From positions 1 to 64,000 of the forward strand of contig JAUMYZ010000009.1 of assembly GCA_030528385.1 (NCBI GenBank): 64,000 nt of DNA. The letters are read 5' to 3'. This document shows, one piece after another, positions 15,095-23,464 of this stretch (position 1 is the stretch's first letter; every line of letters begins with the position of its first letter). The stretch comes from Moraxella sp. Lineage in GTDB: Bacteria > Pseudomonadota > Gammaproteobacteria > Pseudomonadales > Moraxellaceae. The notes below the pieces were generated by a model, which saw nothing but the letters and a program-made list of their open reading frames with translations, made no database searches and was not told the DNA's origin. The translations under genes and the position numbers were made by a program.

Positions 15095-17491
15095 TCACCA
15101 AAATAGTTGCTCGGCTTCGGTGGCGTCTTGTGTGCTTGTTGCCTTTTGAGTGGTTGGTCGGTCATAAAAGCAGCGTGCGTCTTGGGCTTGCTGTTTTAGG
15201 CGATAATCGTTGATGTGTCCACTGAGCCATGCTGAGCCATCAAAACTGGCACGCTGAGCAAAAGTGTGTGCAAATTGTTCGTGCAAAGCGTGTTTGTCAA
15301 ACAAAGTTTTGTCATAACGTATTTGATTGACCGACTGGGTGCGCAGATTGTATATGTCGCTGTCAAACGATGTGATGTGTTGTGCGCCGATGAGCTTGCC
15401 TTTGGTGTCAAGATACAAATAACTTGCGCCATCAAAACTTAGCGGCAACAAACCTTCAATGATTTGTAACAACCCACCCACATCGCTGGTGCGATAAGCG
15501 CTGTTGATGGCGGCAAAATTGTCAATCAGTGTTTTGAGTTTGTCGGCTTGAAAGTCGCCTTGTTTGATGTTTTGGCGGGGACGGTCTTTGGGGGCGACGC
15601 TGTCAGGATAAAGCTGTGGGTTGGCGTCCACATAAGCCTTGAGCTCAGCAACAACGTGCTTGGCGATGGTGGCATAGACGATGCCAAGCTCTTTGCTGCT
15701 CAGTTCAAGTTTGATGGCGCGCCGCGCCCCAATTTCTTTAGCAAACAAATCACCACCGATGTCCACAGGAGTAAATTTTTCGTTGTGGATATGTTGGTAG
15801 GCCTTGTTCATGCCAGAGATGATGGCTTGATAAATCAGCGAGCTGGGGATTTTTTGGGCAAGTTCTTTGGGCAAAGCAAAAGTCATCAGCCCGTTGGGAA
15901 CGTCTTGGGGCAATGGGGCGTATTTGGGGGCTGTCAGAGCAACAAAGGGCAAAATTGCCGACACGTCTGCTGTGGCAACGCCTTGCTCAAAATCCATGTT
16001 GATGGGCAGCTGCGCCGATTGGCTGGCGGTTGGCGAATGAAAATCCAAAGAATAAAGCAGCCGAGTTTGTTGTTTTTGTGGGTTGTGGTGCGCCAAACTG
16101 GTGATGGATAAGTGATTGTATTGGTACAGGTTTTGGGCGTGGATTTGCTCAGGCGTTTGTTTGACATAATCAAGCATGCTGCTTAACATGCTGCCATAAA
16201 TGCCAAATTCCCCCGTAGGTGGCGTCGCGTCGGTGTCATTGTTTGGGGAGCGTTTAGCTTTCATGTCCTTGTAAGCATTTAGCCAGCCACCAATGCCTTG
16301 ATATTTGGCAAAGTTGTCATCGCTGTCGCTAAAGTCTGTATAAAACAGCGTCTGTTCGTTGTCTGCCATGGCGGTTTTGGCGCTGGTAAAGTCGCTGGCA
16401 AGTTCTGGTGCTTTGTCATTGCCTAGCAAAGGGTATAAGGCACTGGTGGTGCAGTTGGCATAGTCCACATAACTTTGGGCGTATGCGCTGCTGTGATGTT
16501 GGTAGTTTTTGCCTTGGGCGTATAGGGTGTTTAGTTTGTCTTGATGCTGATTTAGACAGACTTTGACCGCCTGAAAGGCTTGGAGTTCTTTTTGTGGTGA
16601 GTGATTGTCGGTATACACACTGGGTTCTAAGCGCCGATTGACATGGTGCAGCAAATCGCACGCTTCATAGTTGGCATATAAGACATCGTGTGCGTTTTGT
16701 GATTGGTTGGCGTGTCCAAGCAGCCCATCAAAGCCTTTTTTGTAGTCGGCAACACAGCGGTTGATGTGCTTGATGTCGCCGATTTGGTAGCCTTGTGCTT
16801 GCAGCAGCAGCTGGTTGGCGGCTTCTTTTAGTTGTGCTTGACAGTTGTTAAGTGCGTTTTTGGTTGATTTGGTGCTGCTTTTTGACATGGCAAATTGGGC
16901 TTGATAAACGCAGTTGTTGCCAGCGTGCTGCCTGATGTCGTCAATGTCATCATAGAGTGCTTGATAATCGTCGCTCATGCCCACAGCGCGTGTAACGGTC
17001 TTGACGGTGGCGCCTGTCATTTCGTCATCAAAGCGTAAATAAGGCAACTCACCCAAATCAGTGCCCAGCGCGTCATCACCACCGCTGGGGTATAAATAGT
17101 CAATGGCGCGGCGAAATGATGTGTCTTGGTAGCTGCTGCTTAGTTTGTTTTGGCGGTATTCGTTGGTTTTGATGACGCTTGTCCAAATGTTGCTGGCGTT
17201 TTTATCTATGCTGTCTGGGTGGTCAATGGGCAGGACTTGATAATAATGTGTAGAAACCACAAAACGCTCAGCTGCCATGTGGGTTTTTAGCGCGTCCAAA
17301 AGTTCGTTTTTGGCTTGGGTGGACAAAGCGTGCTCGCTATTTGTAAACAAGGCTTGAGCACTGGGGGGAATGGCGCTTTGATTGGTGGGGTGGCTTTGGT
17401 GACGATTTTGGCAGGCGCCAACCATCAAGGCGCCAACCATAATGGCGCAAAGTTTGGGCACAAAATGTTTGGACATAAAGCAAGCAAGCAT
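15095..17491 (-). CDS. Large lipoprotein of unknown function, paralogue 2
   Basis: A 798-residue protein of no family known to me. The start ATG 17491 has AGGAA 8 bp upstream; ATG 17476 is possible. The lipobox MVGAC gives lipidated Cys27. The mature N-terminal half (about 60-400) has six or so scattered Cys in a helical, YxxxC-like pattern (NNCVYQ, NNCQAQ, INRCVADY, YEACDLL, KVCLNQ, YANCTTS), suggesting disulphide-linked helical repeats. The part from about 480 on resembles the neighbouring lipoprotein (QLPINMDFEQGV... against QPIYLDINAQGV...). A later block has YLYLDTKGKLIGAQ. It is the promoter-proximal member of the pair. Confidence 0.8.
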   Translation of the reverse strand: MLACFMSKHFVPKLCAIMVGALMVGACQNRHQSHPTNQSAIPPSAQALFTNSEHALSTQAKNELLDALKTHMAAERFVVSTHYYQVLPIDHPDSIDKNASNIWTSVIKTNEYRQNKLSSSYQDTSFRRAIDYLYPSGGDDALGTDLGELPYLRFDDEMTGATVKTVTRAVGMSDDYQALYDDIDDIRQHAGNNCVYQAQFAMSKSSTKSTKNALNNCQAQLKEAANQLLLQAQGYQIGDIKHINRCVADYKKGFDGLLGHANQSQNAHDVLYANYEACDLLHHVNRRLEPSVYTDNHSPQKELQAFQAVKVCLNQHQDKLNTLYAQGKNYQHHSSAYAQSYVDYANCTTSALYPLLGNDKAPELASDFTSAKTAMADNEQTLFYTDFSDSDDNFAKYQGIGGWLNAYKDMKAKRSPNNDTDATPPTGEFGIYGSMLSSMLDYVKQTPEQIHAQNLYQYNHLSITSLAHHNPQKQQTRLLYSLDFHSPTASQSAQLPINMDFEQGVATADVSAILPFVALTAPKYAPLPQDVPNGLMTFALPKELAQKIPSSLIYQAIISGMNKAYQHIHNEKFTPVDIGGDLFAKEIGARRAIKLELSSKELGIVYATIAKHVVAELKAYVDANPQLYPDSVAPKDRPRQNIKQGDFQADKLKTLIDNFAAINSAYRTSDVGGLLQIIEGLLPLSFDGASYLYLDTKGKLIGAQHITSFDSDIYNLRTQSVNQIRYDKTLFDKHALHEQFAHTFAQRASFDGSAWLSGHINDYRLKQQAQDARCFYDRPTTQKATSTQDATEAEQLFW

Positions 17492-17596
17492 GATAATTCC
17501 TTTGTGTTGCTGAATTTTGCCATTATACACAAAGATTTGTATATAAAACATAGCTTTGTTATTATTTGTTAAGGTTTTATTTCAAAAGGAACGGGC

Positions 17597-18358
17597 ATGA
17601 CAAAAAAACTGACCTTGGCACAAATGCACCAAATCGCTGATGGTTGCCCCATTGATTTTGCTGGGGTGCTGACAACCTTTGCAGCGACCGACGAGACGGG
17701 TTATTTGGGTTTTGGTGGCAGTCTGAACCCTGCAACCTTATTGCACGCTTATCGTTGTGGGGTGTTTCCTTGGTTTAATGAAGGTGAGCCAGTTTGTTGG
17801 TGGTCGCCCAGTCCGCGCTGTGTGATGGTGCCAGAGCGTTTTGTGCCCAGCAAGTCTTTGGTGCGCCGTGCCAAAAAGCAGGCTTGGACACTGACCACCA
17901 ACGTGGCGTTTGACCAAGTCATACAAGCGTGCAGCGCGCCCAGAGCTTATACAGCAGACACTTGGATAACCCACAAGATGAAGCACGCTTATCAGCAGCT
18001 GCACCGTTTGGGCGTGGCAGTCAGCGTTGAAGTTTGGCAAAACCAACCACAACGCAGCGCACTGATTGGTGGTTTGTATGGCGTAAATATTGGCGCTGTT
18101 TTTTGTGGGGAGAGCATGTTTTATAAGACCACAGACGCATCCAAAGTGGCGTTTTGGGGATTGATGGCGTGGTGCCAACAACAAGGCATTCAACTGGTGG
18201 ATTGTCAGCTTAAAAACGCGCATTTGATGAGTTTGGGCGCACAGCTGCTGCCACGCCATGAGTTTTTGGGTCAGCTTGCTTTGCTGGTGTCCATGCCCAG
18301 CGACGGTTTGGGTGGTCAAAGGCAACAAATGTCAAGCGCACAGCTGGCACAACGCTGA
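17597..18358 (+). CDS. aat: Leucyl/phenylalanyl-tRNA--protein transferase
   Basis: A 253-residue cytoplasmic enzyme that adds Leu or Phe from charged tRNA to proteins with N-terminal Arg or Lys, marking them for ClpS/ClpAP (N-end rule). Family motifs: GYLGFGGSLNPATLLHAYRCGVFPW, WWSPSPRCVM, TADTWITHKMKHAYQQLHRLG, and IGGLYGVNIGAVFCGESMF (acetyltransferase-like core). It ends with VDCQLKNAHLMSLGA and a short variable tail. ATG 17597 has AAAGGA upstream. It is convergent with hflX, with 8 bp between stops. Confidence 0.95.
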   Translation: MTKKLTLAQMHQIADGCPIDFAGVLTTFAATDETGYLGFGGSLNPATLLHAYRCGVFPWFNEGEPVCWWSPSPRCVMVPERFVPSKSLVRRAKKQAWTLTTNVAFDQVIQACSAPRAYTADTWITHKMKHAYQQLHRLGVAVSVEVWQNQPQRSALIGGLYGVNIGAVFCGESMFYKTTDASKVAFWGLMAWCQQQGIQLVDCQLKNAHLMSLGAQLLPRHEFLGQLALLVSMPSDGLGGQRQQMSSAQLAQR

Positions 18359-18366
18359 CCGTTTGT

Positions 18367-19701
18367 TTAGGGTTTTTCAAAGTCTTCAAGCACCACCACC
18401 AGCGTTTTGGCTTCGTGCGGGGGCAGCACATCAAAGGGATTTAGATTGTGCTTGCCAAGCAAGGCTTGTAATTTGTCTTTGGCAAGGGTGATGGTCAGTT
18501 GTTCTTGCCCTGTGTCGTCATAGTCGCTGTGCTTGATGACGCCAAGCTCATGCAAGGTGTTTTTAAGTTGTCCTGCTTGATAGGGCAAGTGAAGATGATA
18601 AGTGGACAGCCTGCCAGTGAGCAGCTCGCTGACGGCTTGTGTGAGTTTGTCCATGCCTGTGCCATCGCGTGCCGAGACATAGACCCGAGCGGGCACTCCT
18701 GTTTCTTTGTAATAAATGCCTGCAGGCTCGCCACTTTTGTCAATTTTATTATAAACCAGCAGGACGGGGGCGCTGGCATGGATTTGCGCAAGGACGCTAT
18801 TGACGGCGTCTATCTGTTCGTGCATGTCAGGACTGGCACTGTCAATGACATGAAGAAGCAAATCGGCTTCTAGGGTTTCTTCTAAAGTGGCATGAAAACT
18901 CTCTACCAACTCATGGGGCAGATGGCGCACAAAACCCACCGTGTCTGCCAGCACCACCGTGCCAACGCCCGCCCATTGGACGCGGCGCAAGGTGGGGTCA
19001 AGTGTGGCAAATAATTGGTCAGCAGCATAAATGCGCTCATCTGCCAAGCGATTAAACAAAGTGGATTTGCCTGCGTTGGTGTAGCCCACCAAAGAAATGG
19101 TTGGCACATCGGACTTTTGGCGCTTGGCGCGTCCTTGGGCTCGGGTTTGTTTGACTTTGCTGAGTTTGTTGTTGAGTTGATTGACGCGGATTTGTAATAA
19201 TCGGCGGTCGGTTTCTAGCTGAGTTTCGCCAGGTCCGCGCAGACCAATCCCGCCTTTTTGGCGCTCAAGGTGTGTCCAGCCGCGCACCAGTCGGGTAGAA
19301 AGGTGGTTGAGCTGAGCAAGTTCTACTTGTAATTTGCCTTCATAAGTTTTGGCGCGTTGGGCAAAAATGTCCAAAATCAAACCAGTGCGGTCAAGCACTC
19401 GGCATTGAATCAAGGCTTCTAGGTTGCGTTCTTGGCTGGGGCTAAGATTGTGGTTAAAAATGACGATGTCGGCTTGATGGTGCTCAACCGCTTGGGCGAT
19501 TTCTTCGGCTTTGCCTGTGCCAACAAAATATTTGGGGTGGGGCTTGCTTCTGCTGCCTGTGATGATGGTCAGCTCGTTTGCTCCCGCCGAATGCGCCAGT
19601 AAGCGAAATTCTTCTAAATCGTCAGGGTCGCTGATTTGCTGAATGTCAAGGTGTACTAAAATGGCATTTTCGCCGCCTTCGTGCCTGTCAAAATAGTGCA
19701 A
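18367..19701 (-). CDS. hflX: Ribosome-associated GTPase HflX
   Basis: A 444-residue GTPase that rescues and splits stalled 70S ribosomes, for example under heat stress. The N-terminal HflX domain contains YFVGTGKAEEI and FNHNLSPSQERNLE; a glycine-rich linker GGIGLRGPGETQLETDRR follows. The G domain has G1 GYTNAGKST (about 206-214), G3 DTVGF and G4 NKID. The start is TTG 19701, with AAGGA 6 bp upstream; no ATG is available nearby without losing conserved sequence. A TATAAT lies on the minus strand at 19741-19746. Unlike in E. coli it is not next to hfq or miaA here. Confidence 0.93.
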   Translation of the reverse strand: MHYFDRHEGGENAILVHLDIQQISDPDDLEEFRLLAHSAGANELTIITGSRSKPHPKYFVGTGKAEEIAQAVEHHQADIVIFNHNLSPSQERNLEALIQCRVLDRTGLILDIFAQRAKTYEGKLQVELAQLNHLSTRLVRGWTHLERQKGGIGLRGPGETQLETDRRLLQIRVNQLNNKLSKVKQTRAQGRAKRQKSDVPTISLVGYTNAGKSTLFNRLADERIYAADQLFATLDPTLRRVQWAGVGTVVLADTVGFVRHLPHELVESFHATLEETLEADLLLHVIDSASPDMHEQIDAVNSVLAQIHASAPVLLVYNKIDKSGEPAGIYYKETGVPARVYVSARDGTGMDKLTQAVSELLTGRLSTYHLHLPYQAGQLKNTLHELGVIKHSDYDDTGQEQLTITLAKDKLQALLGKHNLNPFDVLPPHEAKTLVVVLEDFEKP

Positions 19702-20076
19702 AGGATGTCCTTAATCTTGGTGTGTGCTTTGTCTTATGGTATTATAAAGTATTTTGATGAAAAAGCGGCAGAAATTTTTGCCAATGCCGGACTGATACAG
19801 GCAAAGCGCGCCAAAATACAAACATCTTAAAACAGCTTTGTTGGTGCAGCAAGCCAAAAGGTCAACTAAACAAACCCCAACCAACAAATGCCTTGGGCTA
19901 CAGGCAAAGAGATTGATTGTGCTCAGACCGTTTGTTCTAACCAAATTTGACAAACGATTGCCCAAATAACCAATAAACAATCAAAACAAGGTCGTCTTGC
20001 CAAAACTTGTATCAAAAAACCAAGAGCGGTGCTGACAAAGTGGCTGATATTGTCAGCCAATCAATCAAAGGTACGT
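19702..20076. other. Intergenic region between divergent hflX and folP
   Basis: About 375 bp between two divergent genes. It contains a minus-strand TATAAT (19741-19746) placed to serve hflX. An 89-codon Cys/Leu-rich minus-strand frame (19711-19980) lacks a ribosome site and family character. No RNA gene or repeat was recognised. Confidence 0.5.
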
Positions 20077-20961
20077 ATGTTAGTTAAAAAATTGCCCAGT
20101 CGTGTGCTGCAGTTTCGCCACAAAACTTTGGATTTGTCCGCCCCAAAAGTGATGGGTGTGCTCAATGTAACGCCCGATTCGTTCAGCGATGGCGGTCGCT
20201 TTAATACGCTTGATGGCGCTTTGGCGCATTGTGAACAAATGCTAACTTATGGTGTGGATATTGTGGACATTGGCGGAGAGTCCACGCGCCCCAATGCTCC
20301 AAAGGTGAGCACTGACGAAGAGCTGTCGCGCGTTGTGCCTGTGGTGTGTGCGCTGCGTCGTCGGTTTGGCGATGAGTTGTGGTTGTCGCTGGATACCAGC
20401 ACTCCAGCGGTCATGCAGGCGGGTATTGAAGCGGGCGCAGACATGGTCAATGATGTGCGTGCGCTGCGCCGTGATGGGGCGGCGGTCATGGTGGCAAAAT
20501 TGGCGTGCCCTGTGGTGCTCATGCACAGTCGCGGTGAGCCAGACACGATGGACAAGCTCACAACTTATCAAGATGTGATTGCTGACATCAAATCAGAGCT
20601 TGGGGCTGACATTGCGCGTGCCGTTGCTGCTGGCATTTGTCAAGACAATATCGTGATTGATGTGGGCATGGGCTTTGCTAAGCGTCATTTGCATCACGTG
20701 GCGCTTATGCAGCGTTTGGACGAGTTGATTGCTCATTTTGAGCTGCCCATGTTGTTTGGGGTATCGCGCAAGCGTTTTTTGGGTGAAATTTTAAGCGGCA
20801 GCGGGCTTGATTACTTGCAACAAAACACGCCAGCAGACAGAGACGTGATTGGTGTGATGGCGCATTTATTGGCAATACAACAAGGCGCGAGCATTGTGCG
20901 TGTGCACGATGTCAAACACATGGTGCAAGCAATCGCACTATACCAAGCGCTCCAAGGGTGA
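20077..20961 (+). CDS. folP: Dihydropteroate synthase
   Basis: A 294-residue TIM-barrel enzyme joining 6-hydroxymethyl-dihydropterin pyrophosphate and p-aminobenzoate, the sulfonamide target in folate synthesis. Motifs: MGVLNVTPDSFSDGG, VDIGGESTRP, LSLDTSTPAVM, DMVNDVRAL, VVLMHSRGEPDTM and FGVSRKRFLGEI. ATG 20077 follows AAAGG by about 6 bp; an in-frame GTG at 20029 adds 16 residues without family character. One loop reads VIDVGMGFAKRHLHH where most relatives have D-P-G-x-G-F-x-K. The gene stands alone, without ftsH or glmM beside it. Confidence 0.93.
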   Translation: MLVKKLPSRVLQFRHKTLDLSAPKVMGVLNVTPDSFSDGGRFNTLDGALAHCEQMLTYGVDIVDIGGESTRPNAPKVSTDEELSRVVPVVCALRRRFGDELWLSLDTSTPAVMQAGIEAGADMVNDVRALRRDGAAVMVAKLACPVVLMHSRGEPDTMDKLTTYQDVIADIKSELGADIARAVAAGICQDNIVIDVGMGFAKRHLHHVALMQRLDELIAHFELPMLFGVSRKRFLGEILSGSGLDYLQQNTPADRDVIGVMAHLLAIQQGASIVRVHDVKHMVQAIALYQALQG

Positions 20962-20993
20962 GTTGGTGCTTGGTATGGCTGGCTTTGGGTGGG

Positions 20994-21833
20994 TTATTTA
21001 AAGGGCTTGATAGAAAGATTGCTGTCTTTGATGTTCCAAATATAATAGTCGCCCCCTTCAACAATGCGCACTTGCTCGGCGATTTGGTGGTTGTCTGGGT
21101 GCTTGATTTGCAGCGCCTTTAGGCGCGACAGTGCGGCGCTCTTTTTGTCGTCCAACAGCTCGGTTTGGGCAAGGCTTTGCTCGGCTTCCAAATAACCCAA
21201 AGACGCGGCTTTGTCTAGGTACTTCTTGCCTTCTTTAAAACCGCCTGCTTCACTAATCATCATGCCGTACAAGAAATTGGCTTCTGCATGATTGGGCATG
21301 AGCTTGATGGCTTTTGCCATGTGGTTGTTGGCGCGCAAAGCATAATCTGTGCCGATGTTTAGATTTCTTGCCATGCCGTTGATTTTGGCGGCGCGCAGCA
21401 CCACGTCAAAAGACGCGTTGGCAGCGCTGGCATAAGGTTCAAGCCAGTCTGACAGGTGTTTGATGTTTTCGCTGCCCACGTATTCGGCGGTGCGGTTGGG
21501 AAAGTTGGTGGGGTAGTGGCGTGCATTGGGGGCGATGTCTTCAATAAATTCATCAATCAAAGTTACGTCCAGCTGGGTGTTGGCGTGTTTGTCAGCTGGG
21601 ATAAGCACCGTTTTGATTTGCTCAACGTTATCAGCGACCGCACTGATACTAGGCACGCCGGCAACGGGAGTGGTCAGTATGTTGGCGGCGTCTGTGTGTT
21701 TGACAAAGCGGGTGAGCTCGCCGCGCATGACGGGTGATAGATGGGTGGTGATTTGTTGGTTGATATGAGCAAAGCTGCTTTGGTGGACACCACCAAACAA
21801 TAACAGGCTTAGGACGAAAGCGATTTTGTGCAT
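20994..21833 (-). CDS. Secreted TPR/Sel1-like repeat protein
   Basis: A 279-residue protein with an N-terminal signal peptide (HKIAFVLSLLLFGGVHQSSFA) and a C-terminal tetratricopeptide-like region (about 145-255: MAKAIKLMPNHAEANFLYGMMISEAGGFKEG, then KKYLDKAASLGYLEAEQSLAQ). The first part has no motif I recognise. It is probably periplasmic and a binding scaffold; partner unknown. ATG 21833 is preceded by GGAT at about 6 bp, better than the upstream in-frame ATG at 21857. It is convergent with folP, 32 bp apart. Confidence 0.75.
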   Translation of the reverse strand: MHKIAFVLSLLLFGGVHQSSFAHINQQITTHLSPVMRGELTRFVKHTDAANILTTPVAGVPSISAVADNVEQIKTVLIPADKHANTQLDVTLIDEFIEDIAPNARHYPTNFPNRTAEYVGSENIKHLSDWLEPYASAANASFDVVLRAAKINGMARNLNIGTDYALRANNHMAKAIKLMPNHAEANFLYGMMISEAGGFKEGKKYLDKAASLGYLEAEQSLAQTELLDDKKSAALSRLKALQIKHPDNHQIAEQVRIVEGGDYYIWNIKDSNLSIKPFK

Positions 21834-21952
21834 GACGTATCCAAAAATAGTTGTCAAAATTGCCCAAATTCTAACAAAATTATCTTAAAACTGTACAAAT
21901 AAACGCTACACTCTGGGGGCAAATTGTTGTATTTGTGTAATTTGTTTGGTGT

Positions 21953-23290
21953 CTATAAAGGTGCAGGCTCTTGGGTTGGGGTCATGCTGTCTTTGTGTTG
22001 ATTGAGCTTGTGGTACAAAAAAACACCAAAAAAAGCATTGATGACGCCTGTGAGCAAAAATAACTGCGGCAGCGACAGTCCAAGTTTGGCCAAGATGATG
22101 ATGGAGAAAATCGCTGACGCCACCATAAATAAGGCATTAAAAATGTTATTGACCCCCACCACGCGCGAGCGATGACTGATGGGCGCATAAGCCTGCATAA
22201 AGGCATACAGCGGCACAATGTATACGCCCCCAGCCAATCCCAAAAAGAACAGGTCTGCCAAGACGCGTTTGACGCCAGTCAGTTGCAGCAGCTCGGCAAC
22301 CGCGTAAGTGCCATGAGCGTTGCTGCTGGGTGCATTGATGTCAATGTGCGACAGTGTCCAATACAAATCAAGGGCAAAGACGCTCAAACCCACAATGCCA
22401 ATGGGCAAGAGTTTTAGGCTGATTTGGTTTTTGGTGAGCGATTTGCACAGCAGTGAGCCCAGCGCTGTGCCCACCGAAAATAAAGTTAAGAGCAAAATTA
22501 CCACCGATTCGTCGCCGTGCAAAATGATTTTGCTAAATTCTGGCACTTGGGTCAAAAAGGTTGCCCCATAAAACCAAAACCAGCTGTTGCCCAAAATGAT
22601 AAAAAACAACAAAGGCAAGCCGTATAAATAGCGAATCAGTGCAATGCTGGTGCTAAAAATGTTGTAATTGATGGTCAGGTGTTTGGCGTGTGAGACGGTG
22701 GCAGGGACGAAACTGGACGCAACAAAACCGAGCGTTGCCACAACCAGCGTGATGACACATATCCACATCAGTGAGTTGTCCAGTTGGGTGAGCATGCCCG
22801 CCATCATCATGCCTGTCAAAATGGCAAGGCTGGTGCCTGTCTGAAAGATGCCATTGGCGCCCACCAGTTCATCTTTGTGCATGGCTTCGGGCAAATAGGC
22901 GTATTTGACAGGTCCAAAAAAAGTAGATTGCGTGCCCATCAAAAACAGCGCCACAAACAACAGCCAATAAATCTCAAAGATAAAACCAATGCTGGCAATC
23001 GCCATAATCACCATTTCCAAAAATTTGATGGCGCGGGTGAGCAGGGCTTTTTCGTATTTGTCGGCAACCTGTCCTGCCAGCGCCGAAAACAAAAAATAAG
23101 GCAAAATAAACAACATGGCTGCTAGGTTATTAAGTAGGCTGATTTTCATGCCCAGTTTGGCAGCGGCGCTATAAGTGAGCACCAAAATCAGCGCTTGTTT
23201 AAAGACGTTGTCATTAAATGCCCCCAAAAATTGGGTAAAAAACATGGCGCTAAAACGGCGGTGTTTGAATAAAACAAATTGAGATGTCAT
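21953..23290 (-). CDS. lplT: Lysophospholipid transporter LplT (MFS)
   Basis: A 445-residue, about 12-helix major-facilitator protein. The opening FKHRRFSAMFFTQFLGAFNDNVFKQALILVL and MGTQSTFFGPVKYAYLPE are hallmarks of LplT and of the transporter half of LplT-Aas fusions. LplT flips lysophospholipids, mainly lyso-PE, from the outer to the inner leaflet of the inner membrane for re-acylation by Aas. No acyltransferase/acyl-ACP synthetase gene is adjacent here, unlike the lplT-aas pair of E. coli. ATG 23290 (MTSQFVLF) is chosen over 23305. The C-terminal tail is short and polar. Confidence 0.88.
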   Translation of the reverse strand: MTSQFVLFKHRRFSAMFFTQFLGAFNDNVFKQALILVLTYSAAAKLGMKISLLNNLAAMLFILPYFLFSALAGQVADKYEKALLTRAIKFLEMVIMAIASIGFIFEIYWLLFVALFLMGTQSTFFGPVKYAYLPEAMHKDELVGANGIFQTGTSLAILTGMMMAGMLTQLDNSLMWICVITLVVATLGFVASSFVPATVSHAKHLTINYNIFSTSIALIRYLYGLPLLFFIILGNSWFWFYGATFLTQVPEFSKIILHGDESVVILLLTLFSVGTALGSLLCKSLTKNQISLKLLPIGIVGLSVFALDLYWTLSHIDINAPSSNAHGTYAVAELLQLTGVKRVLADLFFLGLAGGVYIVPLYAFMQAYAPISHRSRVVGVNNIFNALFMVASAIFSIIILAKLGLSLPQLFLLTGVINAFFGVFLYHKLNQHKDSMTPTQEPAPL

Positions 23291-23464
23291 GGTATTGCCC
23301 AGCACTGTCCAGCAAAATCGTGATGATGTCCAAAAATATCAAGGCGACTTTTTATTGTGAAAATTGGTTGTTATAATAGCAGAAATTTTTTGGATTTTTT
23401 GTTTACTGTTGTAAGTTGTTGGATAAATTGACGGCAATGGGCGGTGAACTGACCATAAGTGGTG

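Noticed and set aside
19711-19980. 89-codon Cys/Leu-rich minus-strand frame upstream of hflX
   Set aside because: No ribosome site, no domain, and it occupies the likely hflX promoter region.
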